From NCBI GenBank assembly GCA_029101305.1, contig JAQXQS010000003.1, forward strand, positions 1 through 38,479: 38,479 nt of DNA, given 5' to 3'. How positions within the stretch are numbered: the stretch's first letter is position 1; every line of letters starts with the position of its first letter. This document shows, in pieces, positions 25,632-34,444 of this stretch. Below the pieces are notes generated by a model, which worked only from the letters and a program-made list of their open reading frames with translations, had not been told where the DNA came from and ran no database searches. The position numbers were made by a program, and so were the translations under genes. The DNA comes from Clostridia bacterium (GTDB lineage: Bacteria; Bacillota; Clostridia; Lachnospirales; Lachnospiraceae).

Positions 25632-28205
25632 TTAATAATAAGTGATATCATCATTGGAAACATCACCATCACCATTATCAGGTTCCTGGACATCTCCACC
25701 GCCATCGCCGCCGTCACCACCATCGCCTCCGTTATCCGGATTGTCTGGGTTATCTGGATTATCAGGATCTGGAGTAGGAGTCAGGCTGTCTTCTTCATAG
25801 ATTTCCATTTCCTCGTCGCTTTGATCATCCTCTTCATCATATTCGTAGAAGTGCTGGTCGCAATATTCTGTAGGAATGGTAGCTTCATCGAAGTATTCTT
25901 CAATAACCGGGCAGCCGGCTCTTGGAAGAAGACCGGTCTCAGAGCAGATACTGATCTGTTCGATACCTGCTGGCTGTTCGAATTCTTTATATTCCATACC
26001 CTGGTGGATACGGCTCATAACCTTACGCCATAAGGTCTTATGGAAGTTACGGGCATCCCCTTCCGGGATTTTCTGGTTGCCATCGTAGCCGGACCATACT
26101 GCACATGTGTAATATGGAGTGTAGCCTACGAACCAGAGGTCATTGTACTCATCTGTAGTACCTGTTTTACCTGCAACTGCCATATTATCAAGCTGGCAGG
26201 CTGTACCAGTACCGTTCTGGACAACATCCTCCATAGCGCTTGTGAGAAGATATGCGGTAGTGTCTTTGATAACAGAACGTCCTGCTGAGTTATTCTCAAT
26301 CAGTACGTTTCCATTGTGATCCAGAATCTTGGTGTAATAAACTGGCTTGATATAATTACCGCCATTTGCAATAGCTGCATATGCAGCACAAAGCTCTACG
26401 TTCTTAATACCGTAAGTCAGACCACCGAGAGCTGTAGGCAGGTTAGCGTCTGTATAAACGTTACCGTAGGCATCTGTATCAGCCTCAGTACCATGCGCCA
26501 GTGTGGTAAATCCAAAGTTATCCAGGTATTTCAGACCAAGCTCAGGAGTGACATCCTCGAAACACTGGACAGCAACGGTATTGACAGAATTACGGATGGC
26601 AGTACGGATGGTAGTAGTACCATTGAAGCTGCCGCCTGCATTATTGACTGGTGCACCGTTTTCGTAGGTGATTGGCTCGTCCTCATAAGTGGTAGCCAGT
26701 GTCATGCCTTTCTCATTCAGTGCAGGAGCATAAGTGGATACGATCTTAAAGGTAGAACCTGGCTGACGGGTACTGTCCGTAGCACGGTTCAGGGTAAGGC
26801 TGGCGGTCTTGGTTCCACGTCCGCCGATGATTGCTTTCACATAGCCGGTGTGCTGGTCGATAATGGTCATTGCTGACTGAGGCTGTGGGGCAAAGCTTAC
26901 GCGCTCTGCAACAACCGTACTTCCATCAGCAAGAATATTGGCTTTATAACGGTCTACATAGGTCTGTCCCTCGTCCTGGGAGTCAAAGAGCAGATCAAAG
27001 GATGGATCCTCGTTCTGGAAATAAAGCTTCATCATTTCTTTGCTGTAGTTTACTTCCTGACCATCAGGCTGCTTTACGGTAAGGGCATAATCAAGGGCGT
27101 ACTGTACATAATCCGGATAATTGGAAGGATCAGAATATTCCTCGTCTACAATATTCTGGATATCAGGATCCTGTGTAGTCATGATCTTCAGACCGCCGCT
27201 GTACAGAAGGTTCTGTGCCTGTGTCTTGGTGTATCCTTTGATATTCATCAGGTCATTGATAACCTGCTGGGTAAGTTCATCCTCAAAGTAGGTATATGTC
27301 TTACTGGAAGACTGTGTATTGTAAGCCTGTGCTTCCTGGATACGGGTGTAAACATCATCGTTAAGGGCTTCGTCATACTGCTCCTGTGTGATATATCCCT
27401 GATCCAGCATATGATCCAGTACTTCCTTACGTCTCTTGGCGTTTTCCTTAGGATTCTCAATGGGATTGTACTGGGTAGGAGCCTGCGTGATACCCGCGAG
27501 GGTAGCACACTCGGAAAGGTTCAGATCCCATACATCTTTATTAAAATACTGACGGGCAGCAGCCTGTACGCCGTATGCACCGGCACCAAGGTTAATGGTA
27601 TTCAGGTAATTCTCAAGGATAACGCTCTTGTCATTGATCTTCTTCTCGATCTCAATGGCAAGGTACTGTTCCTGAAGCTTACGCGTGAATCGCTCGATCT
27701 GTGTGGATTCATTGGTCCAGTTAGTGAAAACGTTATTTTTCAGAAGCTGCTGGGTGATGGTACTTGCACCCTCGGAAAAGCTTCCGGTAGTAAGTGCTTT
27801 CACACCGGCACGGAGAATACCTCTCACATCGATTCCGTTATGTTCATAAAAACGCTCATCCTCGATTGCCACTACTGCATGCTGCAGGTCCTCTGGTATC
27901 TGGTCAATAGAGACTGGGAGACGGTTGGCATTAGGTGCTGCCAGCTTCCGGCTCTGGTTTCCATTACAGTCATAGAGGAAAGTAGCGTAACCAAGGGGCA
28001 TAATATCTACTTCATTTACATCTGGCGTATTGGCAAGTATCCCTCTGATGGAACCGATTCCAAGGCAGGATACGCCCACGCACAGGGCAATCAGACCGAT
28101 GAAAAGGACTCTGATAAGTGAAACATGTGCTCTTTTTCCCATCATGGACGAGCGGGAAATAAGAGAATTCCGCTTTTTAGAGGCCGATTTTTTTCCGTAG
28201 TTCAT
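25632..28205 (-). CDS. Class A penicillin-binding protein (PBP1a type)
   Basis: This 857-residue bifunctional peptidoglycan synthase has AAAGGAGG just before its ATG. A basic N-terminus and one membrane segment (about 30-52) anchor it. The transglycosylase (GT51) domain shows AIEDERFYEHNGID with its catalytic Glu, EGASTITQQLLKN and the NTINLGAGAYGVQAAA block. The transpeptidase has STFK (Ser about 483), SVN and KTGTT. A C-terminal tail of about 75 residues is acidic and repetitive: PDN repeats followed by GGD repeats. It polymerises and cross-links the wall outside the membrane. It is transcribed alone, convergent with glucokinase and divergent from yigZ. PBP1a and PbpF-type names cannot be told apart here. 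Confidence 0.95.
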   Translation of the reverse strand: MNYGKKSASKKRNSLISRSSMMGKRAHVSLIRVLFIGLIALCVGVSCLGIGSIRGILANTPDVNEVDIMPLGYATFLYDCNGNQSRKLAAPNANRLPVSIDQIPEDLQHAVVAIEDERFYEHNGIDVRGILRAGVKALTTGSFSEGASTITQQLLKNNVFTNWTNESTQIERFTRKLQEQYLAIEIEKKINDKSVILENYLNTINLGAGAYGVQAAARQYFNKDVWDLNLSECATLAGITQAPTQYNPIENPKENAKRRKEVLDHMLDQGYITQEQYDEALNDDVYTRIQEAQAYNTQSSSKTYTYFEDELTQQVINDLMNIKGYTKTQAQNLLYSGGLKIMTTQDPDIQNIVDEEYSDPSNYPDYVQYALDYALTVKQPDGQEVNYSKEMMKLYFQNEDPSFDLLFDSQDEGQTYVDRYKANILADGSTVVAERVSFAPQPQSAMTIIDQHTGYVKAIIGGRGTKTASLTLNRATDSTRQPGSTFKIVSTYAPALNEKGMTLATTYEDEPITYENGAPVNNAGGSFNGTTTIRTAIRNSVNTVAVQCFEDVTPELGLKYLDNFGFTTLAHGTEADTDAYGNVYTDANLPTALGGLTYGIKNVELCAAYAAIANGGNYIKPVYYTKILDHNGNVLIENNSAGRSVIKDTTAYLLTSAMEDVVQNGTGTACQLDNMAVAGKTGTTDEYNDLWFVGYTPYYTCAVWSGYDGNQKIPEGDARNFHKTLWRKVMSRIHQGMEYKEFEQPAGIEQISICSETGLLPRAGCPVIEEYFDEATIPTEYCDQHFYEYDEEDDQSDEEMEIYEEDSLTPTPDPDNPDNPDNPDNGGDGGDGGDGGGDVQEPDNGDGDVSNDDITYY

Positions 28206-28311
28206 GATAAACCTCCTTTATAATCCGTTCTATTATATCAAATCTCCATTCGTAAATAAACCCTAAAATCGAATATTTTCTGTGAACAATTAGGGCAAAA
28301 TGGCGCATTCT

Positions 28312-28350
28312 TATGGCATTTTTTCCAAAATGATGCTTTTCTATGCCATA
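28312..28350. promoter_or_regulatory. Inverted repeat in the divergent PBP/yigZ gap
   Basis: TATGGCAT (28312-28319) and ATGCCATA (28343-28350) are exact complements 23 nt apart. The second arm abuts ATTATA, a TATAAT on the minus strand, which suggests an operator. Another minus-strand TATAAT (28232-28237) lies closer to the PBP start with a weak TTTATT at -35. The rest of the 28,206-28,496 gap shows nothing else I can name. Confidence 0.3.
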
Positions 28351-28496
28351 TTATAGCAGATCAGGGAAAAACAGCTGGAAAATGGATTTTCCAGGGCTGG
28401 AAACAATCTGCGATTCATGTTACACTATAGCAAAGAAATCAGAACGGGTTATTGCCCGGATAACAGATAGAGAAATCAATTTTGGAGGTTCCCGGT

Positions 28497-29153
28497 ATGC
28501 TGGAGAATTATAAAACAATCTACACAGGCGGTGAGGGGGAGATCACGGAGAAGAAATCCCGTTTCATTGCCACCGTACGTCTGGTGGAGAAAGAAGAGGA
28601 TGCGCTTGCGTTCATAGAGGAAATGAAGAAGAAATACTGGGATGCCAGACATAACTGCTATGCTTATTCTGTTGGAGAGCACAGGGAATTTACAAGATGC
28701 AGTGATGACGGAGAGCCTTCTGGAACTGCCGGACGTCCTATGCTGGACGTGATCCTGGGGGAAGATATTTACAATGTGGCAGTAGTGGTGACAAGATATT
28801 TCGGCGGTGTGCTCCTAGGCACAGGTGGCCTGGTAAGAGCTTATTCGGGTGCAGTACAGGCGGGCCTTATGGAGAGCACTGTGATCGAGAAGCATCATGG
28901 GATTTCCCTGGCGCTGACTGCTGATTATACGGCAATCGGTAAGCTTCAGTATATTGCGGCAGAGAACCAGCTGCCAGTTCTGGATACGGAATACACGGAC
29001 AAAGTGATCATGCATCTTCTCGTACCAAATGACCAGGTGGGAAGAGTACAGAAGGTGATCACAGAAGCCACCAGCGGACGTGTAAAAATGGAAAAAGAGA
29101 AAGAATTATATTTCGCAGATGTGGAAGGCGAGAATAAGGTGTTTGACCACTAG
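28497..29153 (+). CDS. yigZ: YigZ/IMPACT family protein
   Basis: The ATG at 28497 has TTTGGAGG 8 bp upstream and gives 218 residues, the family norm; an in-frame TTG at 28482 overlaps the ribosome site and is rejected. The UPF0029 (IMPACT) domain is evident in KKSRFIATV, ARHNCYAYSVG, SDDGEPSGTAGRPML and VVVTRYFGGVLLGTGGLVRAYS (pattern GEPxGTAGxP ... RYFGGxxLGxGGL). A ferredoxin-like C-terminal domain follows. Homologues relate to the eukaryotic translation regulator IMPACT and bind nucleic acid or ribosomes; the bacterial role is not settled. It is monocistronic. Confidence 0.95.
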   Translation: MLENYKTIYTGGEGEITEKKSRFIATVRLVEKEEDALAFIEEMKKKYWDARHNCYAYSVGEHREFTRCSDDGEPSGTAGRPMLDVILGEDIYNVAVVVTRYFGGVLLGTGGLVRAYSGAVQAGLMESTVIEKHHGISLALTADYTAIGKLQYIAAENQLPVLDTEYTDKVIMHLLVPNDQVGRVQKVITEATSGRVKMEKEKELYFADVEGENKVFDH

Positions 29154-29165
29154 ATAGAAATTAAA

Positions 29166-29209
29166 AACTCAGGAATGCTTCAAGTAAGAATGAAACATCC
29201 CTGAGTTTG
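29166..29209. terminator. Bidirectional terminator between yigZ and ppiB
   Basis: AAACTCAGG-A-ATG (29166-29178) pairs with CAT-C-CCTGAGTTT (29197-29209) with one mismatch. On the minus strand the stem is followed by TTAATTT, so it best serves ppiB. On the plus strand the T tract is short. Confidence 0.7.
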
Positions 29210-29221
29210 CCTGTCAATCAA

Positions 29222-29740
29222 TCAGCATTTCTCAGGTTCCGGATAATCTACACCGAAGGTGTCAACGGTCATGGATTTGATCTTCTGCTCGTCAAGTGGT
29301 CTGTCACTGTAGTCTGTGTCTGTCTCAGCAATCTTGTTTACCACATCCATTCCTTCGATCACTTTACCGAAAGCTGCATATGCGCCGTCAAGATGCGGTG
29401 CATTTTTGTGCATGATGAAGAACTGGCTTCCTGCTGAATCCGGGTGCATAGCTCTCGCCATGGAAAGAACGCCCTCGGTATGTCTAAGGTCATTCTTCAC
29501 ACCGTTCTGTGCGAATTCACCCTTAATGCTGTATCCCGGGCCGCCCATTCCGGTTCCATCCGGGCATCCGCCCTGAATCATGAAGCCATAGATCACGCGG
29601 TGGAAAATAAGGCCGTCATAGAATCCCTTTTTTACAAGGCTGATAAAGTTATTTACAGTATTTGGTGCGATTTCCGGATATAATTCTGCCTTCATCACAT
29701 CTCCATTATCCATTGTAATGGTAACAACTGGATTTGCCAT
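29222..29740 (-). CDS. ppiB: Cyclophilin-type peptidyl-prolyl cis-trans isomerase
   Basis: This 172-residue cytoplasmic cyclophilin has no signal peptide. It speeds proline isomerisation during protein folding. The active-site pattern is intact: GLIFHRVIYGFMIQGG with the catalytic Arg and Phe, then GEFAQNGVKNDLRHTEGVLSMARAMHPDSAGSQFFIMH with the Gln-Phe-Phe segment, and HLDGAYAAFGKV. A GGAG-type ribosome site precedes the ATG. It shares its promoter region with the divergent tsaE. Confidence 0.96.
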   Translation of the reverse strand: MANPVVTITMDNGDVMKAELYPEIAPNTVNNFISLVKKGFYDGLIFHRVIYGFMIQGGCPDGTGMGGPGYSIKGEFAQNGVKNDLRHTEGVLSMARAMHPDSAGSQFFIMHKNAPHLDGAYAAFGKVIEGMDVVNKIAETDTDYSDRPLDEQKIKSMTVDTFGVDYPEPEKC

Positions 29741-29766
29741 AGTTTGATCTCCTTTTTCAAAAAGTA

Positions 29767-29816
29767 TTGTATTTCGCTATTCGTTCTATTATAATATGCA
29801 AAGAGCAATTCTGCAA
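29767..29816. promoter_or_regulatory. Bidirectional promoter with shared -10 for ppiB and tsaE
   Basis: Plus strand: TTGTAT (29767-29772), 17 bp, TATAAT (29790-29795), reading to tsaE. Minus strand: TTGCAG (complement of 29811-29816), 17 bp, TATAAT (complement of 29788-29793), reading to ppiB. The two -10 boxes overlap in the palindromic ATTATAAT, so only one polymerase can bind at a time. Confidence 0.7.
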
Positions 29817-29851
29817 GGAAAAAAGGGAAATGTATAAAGGAGTTGCAAGCT

Positions 29852-30283
29852 ATGATAAAAGAAACATTCAGTCCCGAAGAGACCTTCGCTTTTGGCAAAT
29901 GGATCGGGGAAAATGCCCTTGCCGGGCAGGTATATACGCTGGTAGGAGACCTTGGAGTAGGGAAGACCGTTTTTACCCAGGGTGTGGCCGCAGGCCTTGG
30001 AATCACGGAGCCGGTAAACAGCCCTACTTTTACCATCATTCAGGAATATGAGACTGGCCGCATGCCATTTTACCATTTCGATGTGTACCGGATCGGGGAC
30101 ATTGAGGAGATGGAAGAAATCGGTTATGATGATTATTTCTATGGAAATGGAATCTGCCTGATCGAATGGGCGAATTTGATCGAGGAGATCCTGCCTGAGC
30201 ATATAATCCAGATCACCATCGAGAAGGATCTGGAGAAAGGGTTTGATTATCGTAAAATTACGGTAACCGGACTTGAGGAGTAA
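29852..30283 (+). CDS. tsaE: tRNA t6A synthesis ATPase TsaE
   Basis: ATG at 29852 lies 9 bp after AAAGGAG and gives 143 residues. TsaE is the ATPase of the TsaB-TsaD-TsaE complex that adds threonylcarbamoyl to A37 of tRNAs decoding ANN codons. Seen here: P-loop LVGDLGVGKTVFTQGVAAGL (about 30-49), VNSPTFTIIQEYETG, the HFDVYRI Walker-B-like segment, and GICLIEWAN. Length matches the family. tsaB follows after 176 bp and rimI after that, the common Firmicute order tsaE-tsaB-rimI. Confidence 0.96.
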   Translation: MIKETFSPEETFAFGKWIGENALAGQVYTLVGDLGVGKTVFTQGVAAGLGITEPVNSPTFTIIQEYETGRMPFYHFDVYRIGDIEEMEEIGYDDYFYGNGICLIEWANLIEEILPEHIIQITIEKDLEKGFDYRKITVTGLEE

Positions 30284-30361
30284 GTGTAACGAAATAATAA
30301 GTGTAACGGCATAATAAGTATAACGGTATAATAGCTATAACAGTATAATACAAACTGTAAT
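30277..30361 (+). repeat. 17-bp tandem repeats starting at the tsaE stop
   Basis: Degenerate 17-bp units follow one another: ATAATAAGTGTAACGGC (30294-30310), ATAATAAGTATAACGGT (30311-30327), ATAATAGCTATAACAGT (30328-30344) and a diverged ATAATACAAACTGTAAT (30345-30361). A first unit (GAGTAAGTGTAACGAA) includes the tsaE stop codon. The remaining spacer to 30459 shows only the tsaB ribosome site (AAGGAG). Confidence 0.8.
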
Positions 30362-30459
30362 GTTACTGCCGGAGGTATTTTGAAGAGAAAAAATGTAAGA
30401 ATCCCCATGAAAGAGAATATATAGGAATCTCCTTAAAGTGGGGAGAATAAGGAGAAATA

Positions 30460-31182
30460 ATGAAGATTTTAGGACTTGACAGCTCAGGAATCGTCGCTTC
30501 TGTGGCAATTGTGGAGGATGAGAACCTGATCGCGGAATATACAGTAAATTACAAGAAGACCCATTCCCAGACGTTACTTCCCATGCTGGACGAGCTGGTG
30601 AAAATGACAGAGCTGGATCTGCATACTATAGATGCCATTGCAGTAGCGGCTGGACCTGGTTCTTTCACAGGACTCCGTATCGGCTCTGCTACAGCTAAGG
30701 GACTAGGCCTGGCACTTGGCAAGCCTCTGGTAGAGATTCCTACTGTAGATGCACTGGCTTATAATTTATATGACGCGAAGGCATTGGTCTGCCCGATCAT
30801 GGATGCAAGAAGAAGCCAGGTTTATACCGGAATTTACCGCTTTGAGGATCATAAGCTTGTAACTGTGGAGGCGCAGATGGCAGTTCCAATGGCGGAAATG
30901 ATCGAGAAACTGAATGCCAGAGGGGAAGAGGTAATCTTCCTTGGGGATGGTGTTCCTGTTTTTGCCCAGATGATCCAGGAGAAGCTGCAGGTGCCTTATT
31001 CCTTTGCCCCGGCCCATGTGAATAAACAAAGAGCAGCGGCAGTAGCAGCTCTTGGAGAGCTGTATGTAAAAGAGGGAAAAGTGGTAACGGCCATGGAGCA
31101 TGTACCGGAATATCTGAGGGTTTCCCAGGCAGAGCGGGAACGTGCCCAGAAGCTGGCAGAAGAGAAAAAGGCAGAAGAGTAA
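30460..31182 (+). CDS. tsaB: t6A complex subunit TsaB
   Basis: This 240-residue protein starts after AAGGAGAAATA. TsaB is the non-catalytic partner of TsaD in the threonylcarbamoyl-transferase complex for tRNA A37. It has the ASKHA-fold N-terminus MKILGLDSSGIVASVAI, HSQTLLPMLDELV, and IAVAAGPGSFTGLRIGSATAKGL, the hallmark TsaB segment. The C-terminal end is rich in Lys and Glu (AEEKKAEE). It follows tsaE and precedes rimI. The codons for the last residues form part of a repeat array that runs into the spacer. Confidence 0.95.
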   Translation: MKILGLDSSGIVASVAIVEDENLIAEYTVNYKKTHSQTLLPMLDELVKMTELDLHTIDAIAVAAGPGSFTGLRIGSATAKGLGLALGKPLVEIPTVDALAYNLYDAKALVCPIMDARRSQVYTGIYRFEDHKLVTVEAQMAVPMAEMIEKLNARGEEVIFLGDGVPVFAQMIQEKLQVPYSFAPAHVNKQRAAAVAALGELYVKEGKVVTAMEHVPEYLRVSQAERERAQKLAEEKKAEE

Positions 31183-31283
31183 AGCTTGCAATAGAGCAGA
31201 TGGAAAATGCAATAAGATAAAGCCGACAATAGAACAGCCGAAAAAGCAGAAGAGTAAAGCTGACGATATAACAGACTGAAAAA
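31171..31283 (+). repeat. Three 37-38-bp degenerate tandem repeats at the end of tsaB
   Basis: Unit 1 (31171-31208) begins GCAGAAGAGTAAAGC and contains the tsaB stop. Unit 2 (31209-31245) begins GCAATAAGATAAAGC. Unit 3 (31246-31283) begins GCAGAAGAGTAAAGC again. Each continues with a GACAATAGAACAG-like stretch and ends in an A-rich run. Confidence 0.8.
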
Positions 31284-31304
31284 ACGGATAGGAGCAGTGC
31301 AGAT

Positions 31305-31751
31305 ATGATTCTTCGTGAAATGTTAGTAGATGACCTGGATCAGGTTATGAAAATTGAGAATGAATTATTTTCCACGCCATGGACGAAAGAGGGATTTTTC
31401 ACTTACCTGACCCGTAAGGATGCTATGTTCCTTGTGGTGGAAGAAAAGGATGAAATCCTGGCATACTGTGGGCTGATCATGGTTCTGGACGAAGGAGATA
31501 TTACCAATGTGGCAGTCCGTCCTGACAGACAGAGAGAGGGAATCGGGCGTTTTCTTCTGGATAGTCTGATTCGTTTTGCAGGGGTGCAGGGGGTGACAAC
31601 CATACACCTTGAGGTTCGTGTTGGAAATGAGACAGCGATCCGTCTTTACGAAAGAGAGGGCTTTACAAAAGACGGGATCCGCAAAAACTATTATACGGAT
31701 CCCGTGGAAGATGCATTGCTTATGACCAGGCATCCTGTTCCGGAAGCTTAG
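31305..31751 (+). CDS. rimI: Ribosomal protein S18-alanine N-acetyltransferase RimI
   Basis: This 148-residue GNAT acetyltransferase matches RimI in length and in its place after tsaB. RimI acetylates the N-terminal Ala of S18 from acetyl-CoA in E. coli. The motif A loop RPDRQREGIGRFLLDSLI (R-x2-G-x-G) that holds the CoA pyrophosphate is present, followed by IHLEVRVGNETAIRLYEREGF and the YYTDPVEDALLM end typical of RimI. An ATG with GGAGCAG upstream is used. In gene-poor relatives this reaction may be on other proteins. The convergent yfhO-type gene ends 41 bp downstream with no clear terminator. Confidence 0.92.
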   Translation: MILREMLVDDLDQVMKIENELFSTPWTKEGFFTYLTRKDAMFLVVEEKDEILAYCGLIMVLDEGDITNVAVRPDRQREGIGRFLLDSLIRFAGVQGVTTIHLEVRVGNETAIRLYEREGFTKDGIRKNYYTDPVEDALLMTRHPVPEA

Positions 31752-31792
31752 TACTCGCCTGTTTGAAAAAGGTTTTCTGCCATCTGCACGCT

Positions 31793-34444
31793 TCACTTTG
31801 CAGCATATTTTGTCAAAGAGCTGATATGTGACTTAGCCGCTAAGAGCAGGCTTGTCAGTAGCAGAATAAATAAAGCTCCCAGGCTGAGAAATAATCCAGG
31901 TAACTTACCGGGCGCATGGAATTCGATTCGGATTTCATGTGCCCCTTTTTGTAATGGAAAACCGACAAAAGCCTTGTTTACCTGTACGGGCTCAACCTCT
32001 TTTCCATCCACATACGCCGTGTAGCCTCTGGAAAACGTGTAGGAGGTTACGAAATAACCATCCTGTGACATCTCAATACTGCCATTTACGATTTCATTTC
32101 CAGAAGTGGTGTTTTCCTGAAAATCCACCAGTCCAGGATGGGAAAGGGCAGATAAAGGAATCGTATAGGCAGAAACATTTTTTATTCGATAGCTTCCCCT
32201 GGAAAATGTGATCTCCAGGGAATCCATATCTTCATTTCCGGATATCATATAGCAGAAACGATTGTTATTATTGGGATAAGGTGCCTCAGAGCCGGAAAGC
32301 CTGTTGCGGATCCCGTTTATGGTAATAGATATATCTTTCGCACCACTGTATTCCACATCAAAAGTGATCAGCAGAATCGTAGAAGCTGGCAGCTGCTGGG
32401 AAAGCTTCCGGCGTACCGTAATGTCCTTTCGCGCAGCCTTGTGGGTAAAGAAATCATCCGGGAGAGAATAAGATTTCATTTGGGAAACATAAGGCTCTGC
32501 TGATGTAATCCTGTTTCTGGCATCTGTGTCAATTACTGGATCTGAGTCTGCTGAAACTGCGCTGACAGCCTCCGGACTTCCTGAATCCGGGGTAATGGTC
32601 CGGTTAACAAGTGTATCCAGTGTCTGTGGATAGGAAAGCTTGTCGAACTCAGTTTCTGCCATAAGTGCAGTACTTCCATAAGCAATTGGCAGTACATTTT
32701 TGTTCTCTGCAAGCACATGACCTTCTTTTTCCTGTAGAATGGTGTATCCAGCCGGAACCTTATCTGATTTGGTCTGAATATAACGGACACCCATCAGATA
32801 TTCCTGGAATGGATTCACATCTGCGGTCATGGCGACACGGTTACGGATGCTGATCGGCATTTGCAGGATATCGTACAGCAGCGTGTTGTAAGTACTGTTG
32901 GAAATAGAGGAATACAAGGTACTTTTGTTCTGGTCACCGGTGATCACATAATTGGTGTTATTGGATGGATGTTCGATCACGTCGAAACGGGCCTGGGAAT
33001 TCTCACAGTAATTCACCAGATCTTCACTGGAAAAATAATCCCTGGATTCATCGGCCACAGTGGCATAATGTTCCTCCTGCCCCTTTGCAAGATAAAGCAT
33101 ACAGGGAATCACAAGAAGCAGGATCAGGCTGCATATATTGGAAAACCAGGAATTTACAGGCACCAGGATCTGTTTCTTTTCTAAAATAGTGCTGGCAGTA
33201 ACAAGCACTAGCAGGAGAATCATATCGGAAATGACAAGTGTGCGGACCTGCTGATTCCGAAGAAGAAAAACAAGCTGTATCAAGACCGGGATGGCACTAA
33301 GCAGTGCAAGCGGCAGACTGTGCCGTATTTTCCTGAGACGCAGCCCTTCTAGAGCCTGTGCGGTAAGGTAAAGGATAAGAGGCAAAAACGGAATCAGGCA
33401 TTTGGGCCGTACATATAATGTGGCATTTAAGATCCAGTAAAAAACATCGAAGAACAACAAAACAAAAATAGCAATTGCCAGCTTCCGGGTCTTTTTTTCC
33501 CGGATGCAAAGGAAAAGGGCGTACAGACAGAAAAGGGTAAGACCACATCCATAAGGACTGTAGAGGAGACTGTCCAGTGTAGGATTTACCCCGAGAACCT
33601 TAAAAAGTGATTCACTTGCCCCGGTATCCTTTTTATTTCCCAGAATGGCAAGGCCTGTAGGAAGCAGGAGGAAAAGATTCATGGATACGGCAAAGGACAC
33701 ATCCAGAATATAATTCCACCAGATTTTGAGCCTAAACTTCTTCTGGCTGGAGATAGGCACGTTTTTCAGGTAATCCGGCAGCAGGTGGCAGATATAAAGG
33801 ATACAAGCCACGAAGCAGGATGGGAAAAAGTAAAAGCTGTGCAGGATACAGAAAAACAGTGAAAAGATAAGTCCTATATGGGGACGGAATTTATAGTCTG
33901 TCTGTTCCCTGTAAGCCAGAATCTGGTCCAGGGAAAGAAATGCCAGGATGAGAAAAGGCAGGTAATTCACAAACATGATCTGCCTGTGCGCCTGAAAGAA
34001 ACAGTTTGCGCACAAATAGAAAAATCCGCATACAAAGCCGGTAAAATCCGAAAACCCCTTTCTGTGAAGCCAATAATAAAGAAGTCCACCGCCCAGCAGG
34101 ATTTCCAGTATGGCATATCCCTGGATGAAATAGGCCATAGGAACAGTTGGAAAAAGGTAGGAAATAAGCACATCCGGGCGCATAAAGCCGTAATAGGACA
34201 AGGAGAAAAAGTTAGTTCCCCCTCCAAGCCCGGTGAAATCCGGAAAAAGCTTTCCGGTTGCATAAAAATTTTTTCTCATATAATCTGCGAAGGTTACATG
34301 CTGGGAATACCAGTCGGTTTCGGAACCGAACCAGGAGCCGGAAGGAATCAGCTGCCAGATCAAAATACCTCCTGCAGCCAGAAGAAGCAGTAAAGTGAAT
34401 AGATTCCACCAGGTGAATTTTTGATATTTGTTATAGAAAATCAT
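31793..34444 (-). CDS. YfhO family integral membrane protein
   Basis: ATG at 34444 has AAAGGG upstream and is preferred over a TTG seven codons earlier; it gives 883 residues. The N-terminal 500 residues hold about 12 hydrophobic segments with conserved loops (GSETDWYSQHVTFADYMR, LGGGTNFFSLSYY). An extracytoplasmic soluble domain of about 350 residues follows and ends in one last membrane segment near the C-terminus (LPGLFLSLGALFILLLTSLL). YfhO proteins resemble GT-C glycosyltransferases; the B. subtilis member glycosylates lipoteichoic acid and listerial/streptococcal relatives add sugars to wall polymers. The substrate here is unknown. It is divergent from rnz across 280 bp of AT-rich DNA. 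Confidence 0.93.
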   Translation of the reverse strand: MIFYNKYQKFTWWNLFTLLLLLAAGGILIWQLIPSGSWFGSETDWYSQHVTFADYMRKNFYATGKLFPDFTGLGGGTNFFSLSYYGFMRPDVLISYLFPTVPMAYFIQGYAILEILLGGGLLYYWLHRKGFSDFTGFVCGFFYLCANCFFQAHRQIMFVNYLPFLILAFLSLDQILAYREQTDYKFRPHIGLIFSLFFCILHSFYFFPSCFVACILYICHLLPDYLKNVPISSQKKFRLKIWWNYILDVSFAVSMNLFLLLPTGLAILGNKKDTGASESLFKVLGVNPTLDSLLYSPYGCGLTLFCLYALFLCIREKKTRKLAIAIFVLLFFDVFYWILNATLYVRPKCLIPFLPLILYLTAQALEGLRLRKIRHSLPLALLSAIPVLIQLVFLLRNQQVRTLVISDMILLLVLVTASTILEKKQILVPVNSWFSNICSLILLLVIPCMLYLAKGQEEHYATVADESRDYFSSEDLVNYCENSQARFDVIEHPSNNTNYVITGDQNKSTLYSSISNSTYNTLLYDILQMPISIRNRVAMTADVNPFQEYLMGVRYIQTKSDKVPAGYTILQEKEGHVLAENKNVLPIAYGSTALMAETEFDKLSYPQTLDTLVNRTITPDSGSPEAVSAVSADSDPVIDTDARNRITSAEPYVSQMKSYSLPDDFFTHKAARKDITVRRKLSQQLPASTILLITFDVEYSGAKDISITINGIRNRLSGSEAPYPNNNNRFCYMISGNEDMDSLEITFSRGSYRIKNVSAYTIPLSALSHPGLVDFQENTTSGNEIVNGSIEMSQDGYFVTSYTFSRGYTAYVDGKEVEPVQVNKAFVGFPLQKGAHEIRIEFHAPGKLPGLFLSLGALFILLLTSLLLAAKSHISSLTKYAAK

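Noticed and set aside
26316-28121. Several plus-strand frames opposite the penicillin-binding protein gene.
   Set aside because: The PBP frame has all catalytic motifs; the opposite frames are antisense artefacts.
30277-31283. The intergenic repeats as a CRISPR array.
   Set aside because: Units are contiguous and degenerate with no unique spacers, and no cas genes are present.
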